DNA of 12,462 nucleotides from Anaerolineales bacterium (GCA_012032575.1 JAAUSP010000186.1:1-12462), one strand, 5' to 3'; positions 1 through 6,894 are shown, counted from the stretch's first letter. Notes: generated by a model not told the origin, from the sequence alone. A program made the numbers and translations.

Positions 1-1399
1 ACTGACCGGCAGGGGTGGCCGTCGGTGTGGCGGTGGGGGTGGTCAAAAAAGCAATCGGGATGTCCAGATAACGGACGGCAAAAACAGCCCCGGTGGACAA
101 CAAACACATCACGATCAGCAAGGCAATGAGCAGCGGCCAAAGCAGGCGGCGCTGGCCCGCCTTTTTGGTTTTGGTGAAAGCGATGGCCGTCATTGACGCT
201 TTTTCAGCGCGGAGGGCTGGCTTAAGCTGCGTTGCCGCTCGGCCCCAATCCACTTCTTTCAGAATTTCAGCCGGATTGGTGTGTTCGCGCAGCCAAAACC
301 GGAGCAGTTCGACATGAAAGCGATAACTCAGCGCGCCCATCGGGGACAGCACACCCCGCTCGGCCAGGGACTCGAGGGCCTGAATGACCACATCGGGAGC
401 GACGGCATTGCTTTGTCGCTGTAAAAAGCGGGTGACTTCCTGACGGGTAATCGGCCCATGCGCCCCCTGAATCGCGGCCATTCCGGCCAGAACGGCGCGC
501 TCGGCCCAGGTGGATTGATCCCAGATTTGCCGGAAAGGTTCGATGGGTGAGTCGAGCAGTTCAACCAGCGCGGCATCAAAATCACGCTGATTGACCCAGC
601 CATCGAAAACCTGGCGATTGAGCAGGGTATGGCAAAAGAGGCAAAGATAATACGGATGGTGGGAGTTGATTTCGGCGATACGCTTGGTCACGCCGTAATC
701 AAAGCGCAGGACATTCTTGACCGGCAGGGTAATCATGCTCAGAGAGGCGTCGGCAGTGAGCACCCCCAGGTTAAAGACCGGCGCACCATCGAGCAGGGGA
801 TGGCTGATTTGCTTCAATTTATCCTGATTGATCGCAAAAACAAAGTGCAGGCCGGAACATTCGTCCAGCAGCGGCAGCAGGCTGCTCAGAAAAGAGGCAA
901 TCAGGGCTTTATCGTGGGTTAACAGTAAATGCAGGTCATCAAAATAAAGCACCAGGCGTTGTGAGCCGAGATGCTCGTTGACCAGGGTAAAGAGTTCGCG
1001 CAGGGCGGTGGCCGGCTGAGTCGAGGCCTCGCCGGCAGGCTGGGGAGCCAGATTGAGCAGTTGCAATTGGGGCACAAGCTGTTCGATGACACTGTTCAAC
1101 GCGGCATTGATGACACTCGGTCCCCGTCCTTCCTGGCGAGAACGCCGGTCGCCCGATTCCGGGGTAGTTACGGGCGCGGCCAGGGCCACGGCCAGGTTGA
1201 GGGTTTCCAGATTTTGAAGCGTGCCCACCTGCCGGATAAACGATGTTTTGCCAACCAAAGGCAGGGCAGCCAATACGAGCGTCCGGGCGTTGCCCAGCAG
1301 TTGCATTTCAATCCAGTCGGCGGCATTTTGCCGGCCAAATAACATGGCCGGGTCAGCAACCGGTTCGCCCGGACGATAGGGATTGGTTGTATCTGTCAA
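1..1399 (-). CDS. Membrane-anchored AAA/STAND-like ATPase with winged helix, 3' part missing
   Basis: The reading frame is open from a TTG start to the window edge (466 codons seen). The start is chosen because GGAG (1408-1411) lies 8 nt upstream and because the N-terminus NPYRPGEPV...MLFGR at residues 6-23 is the usual opening of this ATPase type. A Walker A motif, ALPLVGKT, sits at residues 45-52 and fits [AG]x4GK[ST]. A Walker B-like strand, LVLYFDD, ends at D154-D155. Residues about 297-373 look like an ORC/Cdc6-style winged helix. One membrane segment follows at about 419-441, beginning LLWPLLIALL, and then a Thr/Pro linker (TTPTATPTATPAGQ) that runs off the window. The ATPase would therefore be cytoplasmic, with an unseen extracytoplasmic C-terminal domain. 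By family analogy it could be a signalling or scaffold NTPase. Its substrate and partners are unknown. The fold assignment is inference from motifs. Confidence 0.8.
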   Translation of the reverse strand, partial: MTDTTNPYRPGEPVADPAMLFGRQNAADWIEMQLLGNARTLVLAALPLVGKTSFIRQVGTLQNLETLNLAVALAAPVTTPESGDRRSRQEGRGPSVINAALNSVIEQLVPQLQLLNLAPQPAGEASTQPATALRELFTLVNEHLGSQRLVLYFDDLHLLLTHDKALIASFLSSLLPLLDECSGLHFVFAINQDKLKQISHPLLDGAPVFNLGVLTADASLSMITLPVKNVLRFDYGVTKRIAEINSHHPYYLCLFCHTLLNRQVFDGWVNQRDFDAALVELLDSPIEPFRQIWDQSTWAERAVLAGMAAIQGAHGPITRQEVTRFLQRQSNAVAPDVVIQALESLAERGVLSPMGALSYRFHVELLRFWLREHTNPAEILKEVDWGRAATQLKPALRAEKASMTAIAFTKTKKAGQRRLLWPLLIALLIVMCLLSTGAVFAVRYLDIPIAFLTTPTATPTATPAGQ

Positions 1400-1432
1400 A
1401 ATCAAAACTCCACTACTTGTGACGAAGGTCAA

Positions 1433-1461
1433 AGTATAGCTTTGACTTGCCCAAACGCAAT
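1433..1461 (-). promoter_or_regulatory. Candidate promoter and overlapping operator of the ATPase gene
   Basis: Read on the minus strand, TATACT (1433-1438) is preceded after 16 nt by TTGCGT (1455-1460), a poor -35. The -10 lies inside a perfect inverted repeat, GTCAAAG-TATAG-CTTTGAC (1428-1446), the layout expected of a repressor site. The leader to the TTG start would be about 25-30 nt. A second candidate further upstream is listed separately. Sequence pattern only. Confidence 0.4.
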
Positions 1462-1522
1462 TTTAGCGCTTCAGCAAGAAAAGCTTGGCCGATACCGTAC
1501 TCACGTACCATCACAAGCGCTC

Positions 1523-1531
1523 ATTATACCA
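1523..1531 (-). promoter_or_regulatory. Candidate extended -10 promoter upstream of the ATPase gene
   Basis: On the minus strand the sequence reads TGGTATAAT, an extended -10 (TGnTATAAT) with a perfect hexamer. There is no good -35 at 16-18 nt. It would give a leader of roughly 115 nt before the ATPase TTG start, passing through the GTCAAAG inverted repeat. Confidence 0.4.
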
Positions 1532-1550
1532 TTAAGTATACGAAGGGAAT

Positions 1551-1620
1551 AATTGTGAATTGTGAATGAGATGTTAAGCTTCATTCACAATTCACGGTTG
1601 ACAATTCACCATTCACAATT
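1551..1620. repeat. TTGTGAA-type intergenic repeat forming a 15-bp hairpin
   Basis: Several head-to-tail and inverted copies of a 7-nt unit (TTGTGAA / TTCACAA) fill this stretch. Positions 1555-1569 and 1581-1595 are perfect reverse complements (15 bp) around an 11-nt loop (1570-1580). Further partial copies continue to 1620. The stop codon and last 12-13 codons of the upstream methyltransferase lie in it. On the minus strand the hairpin is followed by an A/T-rich tract, so it may also help end transcription. Similar simple TTCACAATTCAC repeats are common between genes in environmental bacterial genomes (general knowledge). Confidence 0.75.
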
Positions 1621-2264
1621 TTATCAGCAACCAGCAGCCGGGCAACCGCGCCCTCCCGCTCGACCCATTCCCAGCGAGCGGCAAAGCCGGCGCTGTTGAG
1701 CTGGCTCAGGGGTTTGGCCGGGGGCAGGCTGCGCTGGCCGGTGATCTTGTACAACCAATCAATAAATGGGCGCAGCGGCCAGGGACCGCGAAGCTGCCCC
1801 TCAAAAACCACTACCAACCGGCCCGCCGGCTGCGACCCGGCAGCACTCCGCAGCACCCGCTGAATCTCAGCCATGGTATCGGGGGCCAGCATATAATCGG
1901 TGGGGAAGGTAGCGACGACATTGGCAAAGGTGTCGGCGGGAAAGGGCAAACTCTGCGCCCTGGCCCGGTTGAGGCGCAGCGGGACTCCCCGCCGGCGCAG
2001 CCGCCCGGCGGCCAGGCGGGCCATGTAGGGCGACAGGTCAACCCCGACCGGCTGATAGCCCGTCGCGGTCATCTCGGCAAAAAGTGCGCCGGTGCCGTAG
2101 GCCAGTTCGAGGGTGGGGCCGGGCTGCAAAAAGGGCAGAGCCAGCCGCCGCCAGGCCGCCCACTGCCCAAATGAAACCGTCCAGGCTACGGCGTCGTAGG
2201 TCCAGGCCATCTGGTAGTAAAGCAGATGAAAACCAAGTTTGAGCAACCAGCGAGGGAGGAGCAC
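1581..2264 (-). CDS. Class I SAM-dependent methyltransferase (lipid or small-molecule type)
   Basis: A 227-residue protein with a GTG start 3 nt after the reconstructed stop of the lipid kinase, which implies translational coupling. A hydrophobic and aromatic N-terminus (residues 1-46) precedes the Rossmann core. Motif I is LELAYGTGA at 52-60, the acidic ribose-binding residue is D76 in GVDLSPYM, and a motif II/III region QSLPFPADTFANVV is at 104-117. This resembles the UbiE/PmtA-like methyltransferase group, whose members modify quinones, phospholipids and other small molecules. The exact acceptor cannot be read from the sequence. The context (synthase and lipid kinase upstream) suggests a lipid acceptor. 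The last 13 residues (from K215) are encoded by the TTCACAA repeat and are unlikely to be ancestral. The family and operon position are well supported; the substrate is inferred. Confidence 0.8.
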   Translation of the reverse strand: MLLPRWLLKLGFHLLYYQMAWTYDAVAWTVSFGQWAAWRRLALPFLQPGPTLELAYGTGALFAEMTATGYQPVGVDLSPYMARLAAGRLRRRGVPLRLNRARAQSLPFPADTFANVVATFPTDYMLAPDTMAEIQRVLRSAAGSQPAGRLVVVFEGQLRGPWPLRPFIDWLYKITGQRSLPPAKPLSQLNSAGFAARWEWVEREGAVARLLVADKIVNGELSTVNCE

Positions 2265-2267
2265 TGT

Positions 2268-3162
2268 TTAAATAATCATCCGCAATTTTTTTGGGTATGA
2301 TCTGGTAATTGATTTCAGTTGCGCTGTCGGCGATGATCTCGCCGTCGGCCTGGATGAGGGTAGGGGTAAAGGCAGTGATAGAAAGCGCGGTAGCTTGGCG
2401 GTAAACCACCTGGGGATGGGTAATGTGGCCGCCGGTAAAGGTCTGGGGTAATAAACGCAGCAGTTGTAATTTACTCAGACCGCTGGCAAAGAGAAAATCG
2501 AGCAAGCCGTCGTCGAGTTGGGCCTGGGGGGTCATGTAAAACGAGCCGCCGGTGCGGTTGCTGTTGCCAATCGAAACCAGGTTGATCGGCCCTTCAAACA
2601 TGCTGGCATCCCAACTCAGGCGCATAGGCCAGGGCTTGGCTCCGCGCAGGGTTTGCAAGGCCGCCAGAATGTAGCGCAAATTGCCCTTGACCCAGCGCAT
2701 GCGGTCGTGAGCCACCGTGACCACCGGCTCCAGGCCCACCGCGGAATTGTTGACAAAGTAGTGACCATTGACCATGCCCACGTCAATCAGGCGAGTCACC
2801 CCGGCAGCCAGACAGCGGCAGGCCGCGGCTGCATTGGAGGGAATACCCAACATCTGGGCCAGGTCATTGGCCGTGCCAATGGGGATGATACCCAAAAGAC
2901 CCGCTTCGGTATCGCCCGCTGCCTGAAGCAGGCCGTTGGCTACTTCGCTGACCATGCCATCACCCCCGACAGCGACGACAATCGGCCAGCCGGTGCAGGC
3001 GGCCTGGCGGGCCAGTTCGATAGCGTGACCGCGCCGGGCAGTCACTTCCAGGTGATAAGCAAGGCCAGCCTGCTGCAATCCCTGTTCGACCAGCGTTATT
3101 TTAGCTGCTGTAGGCAAGCGTCCGCCATGGGGGTTGAGAATAATTTTGAGCTTATCTGCCAC
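2268..3162 (-). CDS. Diacylglycerol/sphingosine-kinase-family lipid kinase, with one apparent frameshift near the 3' end
   Basis: This belongs to the YegS/DgkB/LCB5 family of ATP-dependent lipid kinases. It has NPHGG at residues 10-14, the nucleotide-binding GGDGMVSE at 66-73, GTAND at 96-100, LDDGLLD at 216-222 and QADGE at 271-275. The GTG start has a weak AGG 4 nt upstream. As written, the frame runs past residue 292 for about 80 more codons, overlapping the methyltransferase by over 220 nt with no family similarity. The cause is a run of seven A on the coding strand (2286-2292). With six A the protein ends PKKLRMII at TAA (2268-2270), giving 297 residues, a family-like C-terminus, and 3 nt to the next start. 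The gene follows the synthase by 39 nt. The lipid acceptor (diacylglycerol, long-chain base or other) is unknown. Confidence 0.85.
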
Positions 3163-3201
3163 AATGCCTGCCCACAGCCTTAACGGATTATCGGTGAAAT
3201 T

Positions 3202-4413
3202 TCAGGCGGGTAACACGCCAACTGCTCGCCCGGCCTGCTCAAACACCGTCATCGCCTGTTCAATCTCGGCCAGGGTATGACCGGCGGTTACATTGGCCCG
3301 GAGACGGCTGGAGCCGCTGGGTACGGCGGGAGCGACTACCGGCAGCACAAAAATACCGTTATCCTGGGCCAGCTTGGCCATCAACCAGGCCCGCTCATCA
3401 TCGCCGGTAATAATCGGCACAATGGGCGTGGCGCTATTGAGCGTGTTGAACCCCCGCTCCTGCAAGCCCTTGATAAAATAATTGACATTAGCCTGGAGCG
3501 CCCTGACCCGTTGGGGTTCGGCCTGAATGACTTCAAACGAGGCTTTGGCCGCCGCCGCCGAAGCCGGGGGCAGCGCCGCCGAAAACACAAAGGCGCGGGT
3601 GCTGTGTTTGAGATAGGTAATCAACTCGGCGCTGCCGGCAATGTAGCCGCCGATGCTGGGAATGGTTTTGCTCAGTGTGCCCATTTTAATGTCAATGCCG
3701 TTCTCCAGGCCAAAATGCTCTTCGATACCCTGGCCGGTTTCCCCCAGCACCCCCACCGAATGGGCTTCATCCACCATTAACATCGCCTTGTATTTACGGC
3801 AAAGGCGGATAACTTCCGGCAGGTTGACGATGTCGCCATCCATACTGAAAACAGCGTCAACCACCACCAATTTTCCCGCATCTTTCGGCGCTTCACCCAG
3901 CGCTTCTTCCAGGGCGGCCATATCATTGTGTTCAAAACGCACAAATTTGGCCCGCGAGAGCAAACAACCATCCACAATGCTGGCGTGGTTGAGCTTGTCT
4001 GAAATGACCACATCGTTGCGGCCCAACAGGGCGGCAATGGTCCCCAGGTTGGTCACATAACCGCTCGACAGGGCCAGGGCGTCTTCAGTCTTTTTGAAGC
4101 GGGCGATTGTCTGCTCCAGTTCCACATGAATGCGGGTCGTTCCGGCCAAAATGCGGACACCATGAGTGCCGGAACCAAATTCTTCCAGGGCAGCCTGCGC
4201 CGCTGCCTGAATTTTGGGGTGATGAAGCAGGTTGAGGTAGGCGTAGGAGGCAAACTGAAGCATTTTGCGCCCGTTGATGGTCACGTGAACCCCATCCACC
4301 GCCTCGGCCGATTGCAGATAAAGGTAAAGGTCTTGCTCTTTGGCCGAGCGAACCCGTTCATTCATTTGCTCAATGCGCCAGGTAATAGGGTTATGACCGT
4401 TTTCCAAAGACAT
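3202..4413 (-). CDS. Alpha-oxoamine synthase family PLP enzyme (KBL/BioF/serine palmitoyltransferase-like)
   Basis: A full-length 403-residue fold-type I PLP enzyme that condenses an amino acid with an acyl thioester, with decarboxylation. Visible landmarks are SGTHGVRILAGT (81-92), SSGYVTN (116-122), LNHASIVDG with H143 stacking on PLP, DAVFSMDGD (186-194), VDEAHSVG with D215 and H218, and the Schiff-base lysine K249 in MGTLSKTIPSIGGYIAG. The usual KBL/BioF 'GTLGKALG' is GTLSKTIP here, so neither threonine degradation nor biotin synthesis is safe to assume. Neighbouring lipid kinase and methyltransferase genes favour a long-chain acyl substrate, as in serine palmitoyltransferase (inference). 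The start ATG has AAAGGA about 6 nt upstream. It is first gene of the operon, with its own promoter and a palindromic leader. The gene lacks an acyl-carrier domain. Family certain, substrate open. Confidence 0.88.
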   Translation of the reverse strand: MSLENGHNPITWRIEQMNERVRSAKEQDLYLYLQSAEAVDGVHVTINGRKMLQFASYAYLNLLHHPKIQAAAQAALEEFGSGTHGVRILAGTTRIHVELEQTIARFKKTEDALALSSGYVTNLGTIAALLGRNDVVISDKLNHASIVDGCLLSRAKFVRFEHNDMAALEEALGEAPKDAGKLVVVDAVFSMDGDIVNLPEVIRLCRKYKAMLMVDEAHSVGVLGETGQGIEEHFGLENGIDIKMGTLSKTIPSIGGYIAGSAELITYLKHSTRAFVFSAALPPASAAAAKASFEVIQAEPQRVRALQANVNYFIKGLQERGFNTLNSATPIVPIITGDDERAWLMAKLAQDNGIFVLPVVAPAVPSGSSRLRANVTAGHTLAEIEQAMTVFEQAGRAVGVLPA

Positions 4414-4433
4414 GGAGTTCCTTTCCCTGCTAT

Positions 4434-4448
4434 TAAGCTGTCAGCTTA
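4434..4448. promoter_or_regulatory. 15-nt perfect palindrome in the leader of the synthase operon (possible operator)
   Basis: TAAGCTG-T-CAGCTTA is a perfect 7+1+7 palindrome. It lies about 16 nt downstream of the -10 hexamer and 20 nt before the ATG, so at about +10 to +25 of the predicted transcript. This is a typical place for a repressor to block elongation or initiation. The binding protein is unknown. It could instead form a small RNA hairpin. Confidence 0.45.
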
Positions 4449-4464
4449 GGGGAGCAGCGACAAA

Positions 4465-4493
4465 AGTATAACATTCCGAATCTAATTTGTAAA
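4465..4493 (-). promoter_or_regulatory. Promoter of the synthase-kinase-methyltransferase operon
   Basis: On the minus strand TTTACA (4488-4493) and TATACT (4465-4470) are separated by 17 nt, each one mismatch from sigma-70 consensus. The predicted start is about 4458, giving a leader of about 45 nt. It lies just after the radC stop (4518), so the operon is set off from radC. Confidence 0.65.
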
Positions 4494-4517
4494 ATAAATT
4501 CGAGAAGGGAAACTCAG

Positions 4518-5234
4518 TTAAAATCTATCAAAACCGAGGCCGCGTTCTTTCAAGCTGACAAATCGTTGATGTCCAATCACCAGATGGTCAAGAACATCAA
4601 TACCCAGAAGCGAGCCGGCTTCGACAATGGAACGGGTGACGCTGACATCTTCGGGTGAAGGGGTGGGATCGCCGGAGGGGTGATTATGGGCCACAATCAT
4701 GGCAGTGGCATTTTCGCGCACTGCCTCACGGAAAACTTCGGAGATACGAATGATGGAGGAGTTGACATTGCCCACATAAACAGTGGGGCTGGCCAACACT
4801 CTGTTTTTGGTATCAAGCAGCAGGGTGCGCAGGTGTTCCTGCTCCAGGCCGCCCATCTCCAGCATGAGCAGGTTGGCGGCATCCAGGGGCGAGGTGATCT
4901 GCGGGCGAGCATCGGGCGAGGTGATGAGCAGGCGGCGGCCCAATTCGATGGCGGCTTTGAGTTGGGCCGTTTTAGCCGTGCCCACCCCCTTAATTGAGGC
5001 CAGATCGCTAAATGAGGCTTTCGCCAGCCCGGCCAGGCCGCCAAATTCAGCCAGCAGGCGGGTGCTCAGCGCGACCACATTTTCGCCCGCGCTGCCGACC
5101 CGCAGCAAAATCGCCAGCAGTTCGGCGTTGGAGAGCGCCGTTGGCCCATAATACTGCATCCGTTCCCGTGGGCGTTCGCCCAGAGGAAAATCATGAATGG
5201 TCGGGTGATAGCGAGTTGACGGGTCGGGAGCCAT
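4518..5234 (-). CDS. radC: RadC/UPF0758 family JAMM-domain protein
   Basis: The protein has 238 residues from the chosen ATG at 5234. An in-frame TTG at 5255 would add 7 residues but has no ribosome site, whereas the ATG has AGG 7 nt upstream. The N-terminal half carries the family opening [13 protein letters not shown] and a helix-hairpin-helix segment, [18 protein letters not shown] (about 79-96). The C-terminal half is the JAMM/MPN metalloprotease-like domain with E166 (ISEVFREA), H183 and H185 in [14 protein letters not shown], and D189, so the zinc site looks intact. RadC was named for a supposed repair role that was later withdrawn for E. coli. The family's biochemical function is unsettled. 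It follows the cupin gene by 28 nt and shares its promoter. Confidence 0.93.
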   Translation of the reverse strand: MAPDPSTRYHPTIHDFPLGERPRERMQYYGPTALSNAELLAILLRVGSAGENVVALSTRLLAEFGGLAGLAKASFSDLASIKGVGTAKTAQLKAAIELGRRLLITSPDARPQITSPLDAANLLMLEMGGLEQEHLRTLLLDTKNRVLASPTVYVGNVNSSIIRISEVFREAVRENATAMIVAHNHPSGDPTPSPEDVSVTRSIVEAGSLLGIDVLDHLVIGHQRFVSLKERGLGFDRF

Positions 5235-5262
5235 GGGCCAACCTGTAGGCGGCAATGCCTGA

Positions 5263-5573
5263 CTAATAAACGTGCGCTTCTAAACAGATAACACCCTGCG
5301 GTCCCACTACGGCGCTGTGCCGCACCCCGGCCGGAGTTCCAGCCGGTCGCCAGGCATCAGGTTAAACATTTTATGGTGGGTGGGACAATCAAATTTGATA
5401 CTGCCTTCCACCACACAGACAATCTTGTGATAGCCGTGGGTGTGTCCAACATAAACTTCTTCGGGCCGGTTTGACCACTGATACACTTTGAGTTCTTGCT
5501 TTACCAGCGCTTCACGCAAATCAGCCTCGCTGGGGGCAGTCTGACCAGCCCAGGGGATTACTTTCAACTCCAT
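5263..5573 (-). CDS. Small single-domain cupin protein, with one apparent frameshift
   Basis: ATG with GGAG 6 nt upstream. The frame as written gives 88 residues and stops at 5307 in the middle of the barrel. Metal-ligand-like residues H45 and H47 ([11 protein letters not shown]) are followed by the second cupin motif, MPGDRLEL (73-80). After that the frame becomes RPGCGTAP and stops. Adding one base near 5333-5336 (coding CTC|CGG) restores [20 protein letters not shown] and a TAG stop at 5263-5265. That gives 103 residues, the proper third part of the cupin motif including its histidine, and 28 nt spacing to the radC ATG. Cupins of this size occur as metal-binding enzymes or sensors. No specific function can be assigned. 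The frameshift may be a sequence error. Confidence 0.75.
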
Positions 5574-5609
5574 ACACTTCTCCAGATGATAAAATTTTTA
5601 GCTGCGCTT

Positions 5610-5638
5610 ATTCTACTGCGTTGGTCACAGATCGTCAA
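5610..5638 (-). promoter_or_regulatory. Promoter of the cupin-radC operon
   Basis: Minus strand TTGACG (5633-5638), 17 nt, then TAGAAT (5610-5615). Each hexamer has one mismatch to sigma-70 consensus. The leader to the cupin ATG is about 30 nt. Confidence 0.7.
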
Positions 5639-5661
5639 CCGGATAACCCGGACATTTTTCA

Positions 5662-5690
5662 TTGACAGGCATCAGCAGACCAGCTATACT
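5662..5690 (+). promoter_or_regulatory. Promoter of the SCP2-like gene
   Basis: A perfect TTGACA (5662-5667), a 17-nt spacer and TATACT (5685-5690). The transcript would start near 5697, about 30 nt before the ATG. It is divergent from the cupin promoter, with 23 nt between the two -35 hexamers. Confidence 0.78.
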
Positions 5691-5726
5691 GAATAAATCT
5701 ATTTTTTTCGCAAGGAGTGTGCCTCT

Positions 5727-6065
5727 ATGAACGTCGCTGATGATATCCAGAAGATTATCCAAAAGATGCCCGAGGCTTTTCTAGTCGAGAAAGCGGGCGA
5801 TCTTAACACCACCATCCAGCTTGAACTCACCGGCGACGGGGGTGGCGACTGGGTGATTAAAATTGCCAATGGAACCGTCAATGTCACCGCCGGGCGGAGT
5901 ACTGCCCCCAATTTAACCTTAACCATGGCGGCCAGTGATTATGTGTCCATCTCTTATGGCGAAGCCAACCCGATTAATATGTTTATGGCCGGAAAAATCA
6001 AGTTACAGGGCGATATGACCCTGGCCATGAAATTTCCTGAGCTATTTACCCGCAGCCGAGCCTGA
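5727..6065 (+). CDS. SCP2 sterol-binding-domain-like small protein
   Basis: 112 residues, with AAGGAG 9 nt before the ATG. The whole protein resembles a single SCP2 domain. It has an N-terminal helix (MNVADDIQKIIQKMP), beta strands with the pattern LNTTIQLELTGDGGGDWVIKI, then APNLTLTMAASDYVSI, and the family-typical NPINMFMAGKIKLQGDMTLAMKF near the C-terminus. Bacterial proteins of this type bind or carry hydrophobic ligands such as fatty acyl groups, or act as small accessory domains. No signal peptide or membrane segment is seen, so it should be cytoplasmic. It is monocistronic, between a strong promoter and a terminator, and converges on the cytochrome operon. The ligand is unknown. A link to the lipid operon nearby is possible but unproven. 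Confidence 0.82.
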   Translation: MNVADDIQKIIQKMPEAFLVEKAGDLNTTIQLELTGDGGGDWVIKIANGTVNVTAGRSTAPNLTLTMAASDYVSISYGEANPINMFMAGKIKLQGDMTLAMKFPELFTRSRA

Positions 6066-6083
6066 AACCGGTGCAGTGATACA

Positions 6084-6113
6084 AAAAGGCGACTGCCGAG
6101 GCAGCCGCCTTTT
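6084..6113. terminator. Bidirectional intrinsic terminator between the SCP2-like gene and the cytochrome operon
   Basis: The arms AAAAGGCGACTGCC and GGCAGCCGCCTTTT pair with one mismatch around a tight CGAG-type loop. A T tract ends the plus strand hairpin (TTTTGATTCTTTT follows), and the minus strand hairpin ends TTTTTGT. It lies 18 nt after the SCP2-like stop and 28 nt after the cytochrome c stop, so it can serve both converging units. Confidence 0.85.
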
Positions 6114-6141
6114 GATTCTTTTGCTAAAGGGCCGTAAAGGG

Positions 6142-6894
6142 TTATTGACCGCCTGTCGCCAGATAAGCAATAAGGTCATCCAGGTCGGTCGGGCCCACGA
6201 GCCGCTCGCCAAAATTCTGTGGCATGATATTCGACTGATAGCCTTCGGTTATAACCGCATTAGGCTCAAGGACAGATTGGCGTACATGGTCCTCACCCTT
6301 GTCGGCATAAACAGTTGTCAAGTTTGGACCAACCACCGCTCCGGTCTGGCTACCGAACGTGTGGCAGCCAACACAACCCATGCCGGTGAAGAGGTTTTTG
6401 CCTCGTTCTTCGGGCGAGTCGCCGGGTACAGGCGTTGGCTCGGCGTTGGGATCGCCCAGATCAGGCGCGTTCGCTTGCCAGTTCATGATGTAGCTTACGA
6501 TGGTGTCAATCTGATCATTCCGCAGCGGGCCGCCGTAGTCAACACTCCAGGTCGGCATATTGCGGCCGTAGTTGGGGTCTGACATGACCGGCCGCCCACC
6601 GCGAACGGTCAGGGTGAGAAACGCCTTCATGGACCCTTGATAACCAATATCGGCCAAACGTTGTTCAAAGAAATATTTGCTGTTGATGTTGGGACCAATC
6701 CCACCTTCACCATTTTCCCCATGGCACTCGACGCAGTATTCCGTATATAACGCCGCCCCGGACTCAATGGACCGACCTTGAAAAGCCCTGGTAAATTCAG
6801 CCCGGCGATCCGCTTCGCCGATACCTACATACACAATACCACTAATTGAGATCAGAACCGCTATTAACCCTACCAAAATTCTTGAATCTATCAT
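6142..6894 (-). CDS. Membrane-anchored dihaem cytochrome c subunit of the bc-type complex
   Basis: 250 residues from ATG 6894, chosen because GGA lies 9 nt upstream; a TTG at 6903 is a weaker alternative. An uncleaved N-terminal anchor (about residues 6-26, RILVGLIAVLISISGIVYV) precedes two cytochrome c domains. Haem motifs are CVECH at 54-58 and CVGCH at 174-178. Likely axial methionines are M113 (NMPTW) and M224 (IMPQNF). A Pro/acidic linker (about 144-162) joins the domains. As third gene after Rieske and cytochrome b, it should be the electron-accepting cytochrome of the quinol-oxidising complex on the outer face of the membrane, the role that cytochrome c1 or f plays elsewhere. It passes electrons to a soluble carrier or an oxidase. 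The tandem dihaem form differs from c1 and f. Its precise partner is not visible. Confidence 0.93.
   Translation of the reverse strand: MIDSRILVGLIAVLISISGIVYVGIGEADRRAEFTRAFQGRSIESGAALYTEYCVECHGENGEGGIGPNINSKYFFEQRLADIGYQGSMKAFLTLTVRGGRPVMSDPNYGRNMPTWSVDYGGPLRNDQIDTIVSYIMNWQANAPDLGDPNAEPTPVPGDSPEERGKNLFTGMGCVGCHTFGSQTGAVVGPNLTTVYADKGEDHVRQSVLEPNAVITEGYQSNIMPQNFGERLVGPTDLDDLIAYLATGGQ

Noticed and set aside
93..1359. Several open frames of 60-120 codons on both strands
   Set aside because: They are shadows of the continuous minus-strand ATPase frame, which carries Walker motifs, a winged helix and a membrane segment.
2038..2264. A 227-nt out-of-frame overlap between the lipid kinase and the methyltransferase
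   Set aside because: The kinase tail there has no family similarity and is explained by one extra A in the seven-A run; the corrected stop lies 3 nt before the methyltransferase start.
2518..3183. A 221-codon open frame antisense to the lipid kinase (plus strand)
   Set aside because: The sense strand carries the clear GGDG/GTAND kinase motifs; the antisense product has no recognisable motif or ribosome site.
5255..5257. TTG at 5255 as the radC start
   Set aside because: No ribosome site precedes it, and the ATG at 5234 has AGG at good spacing.
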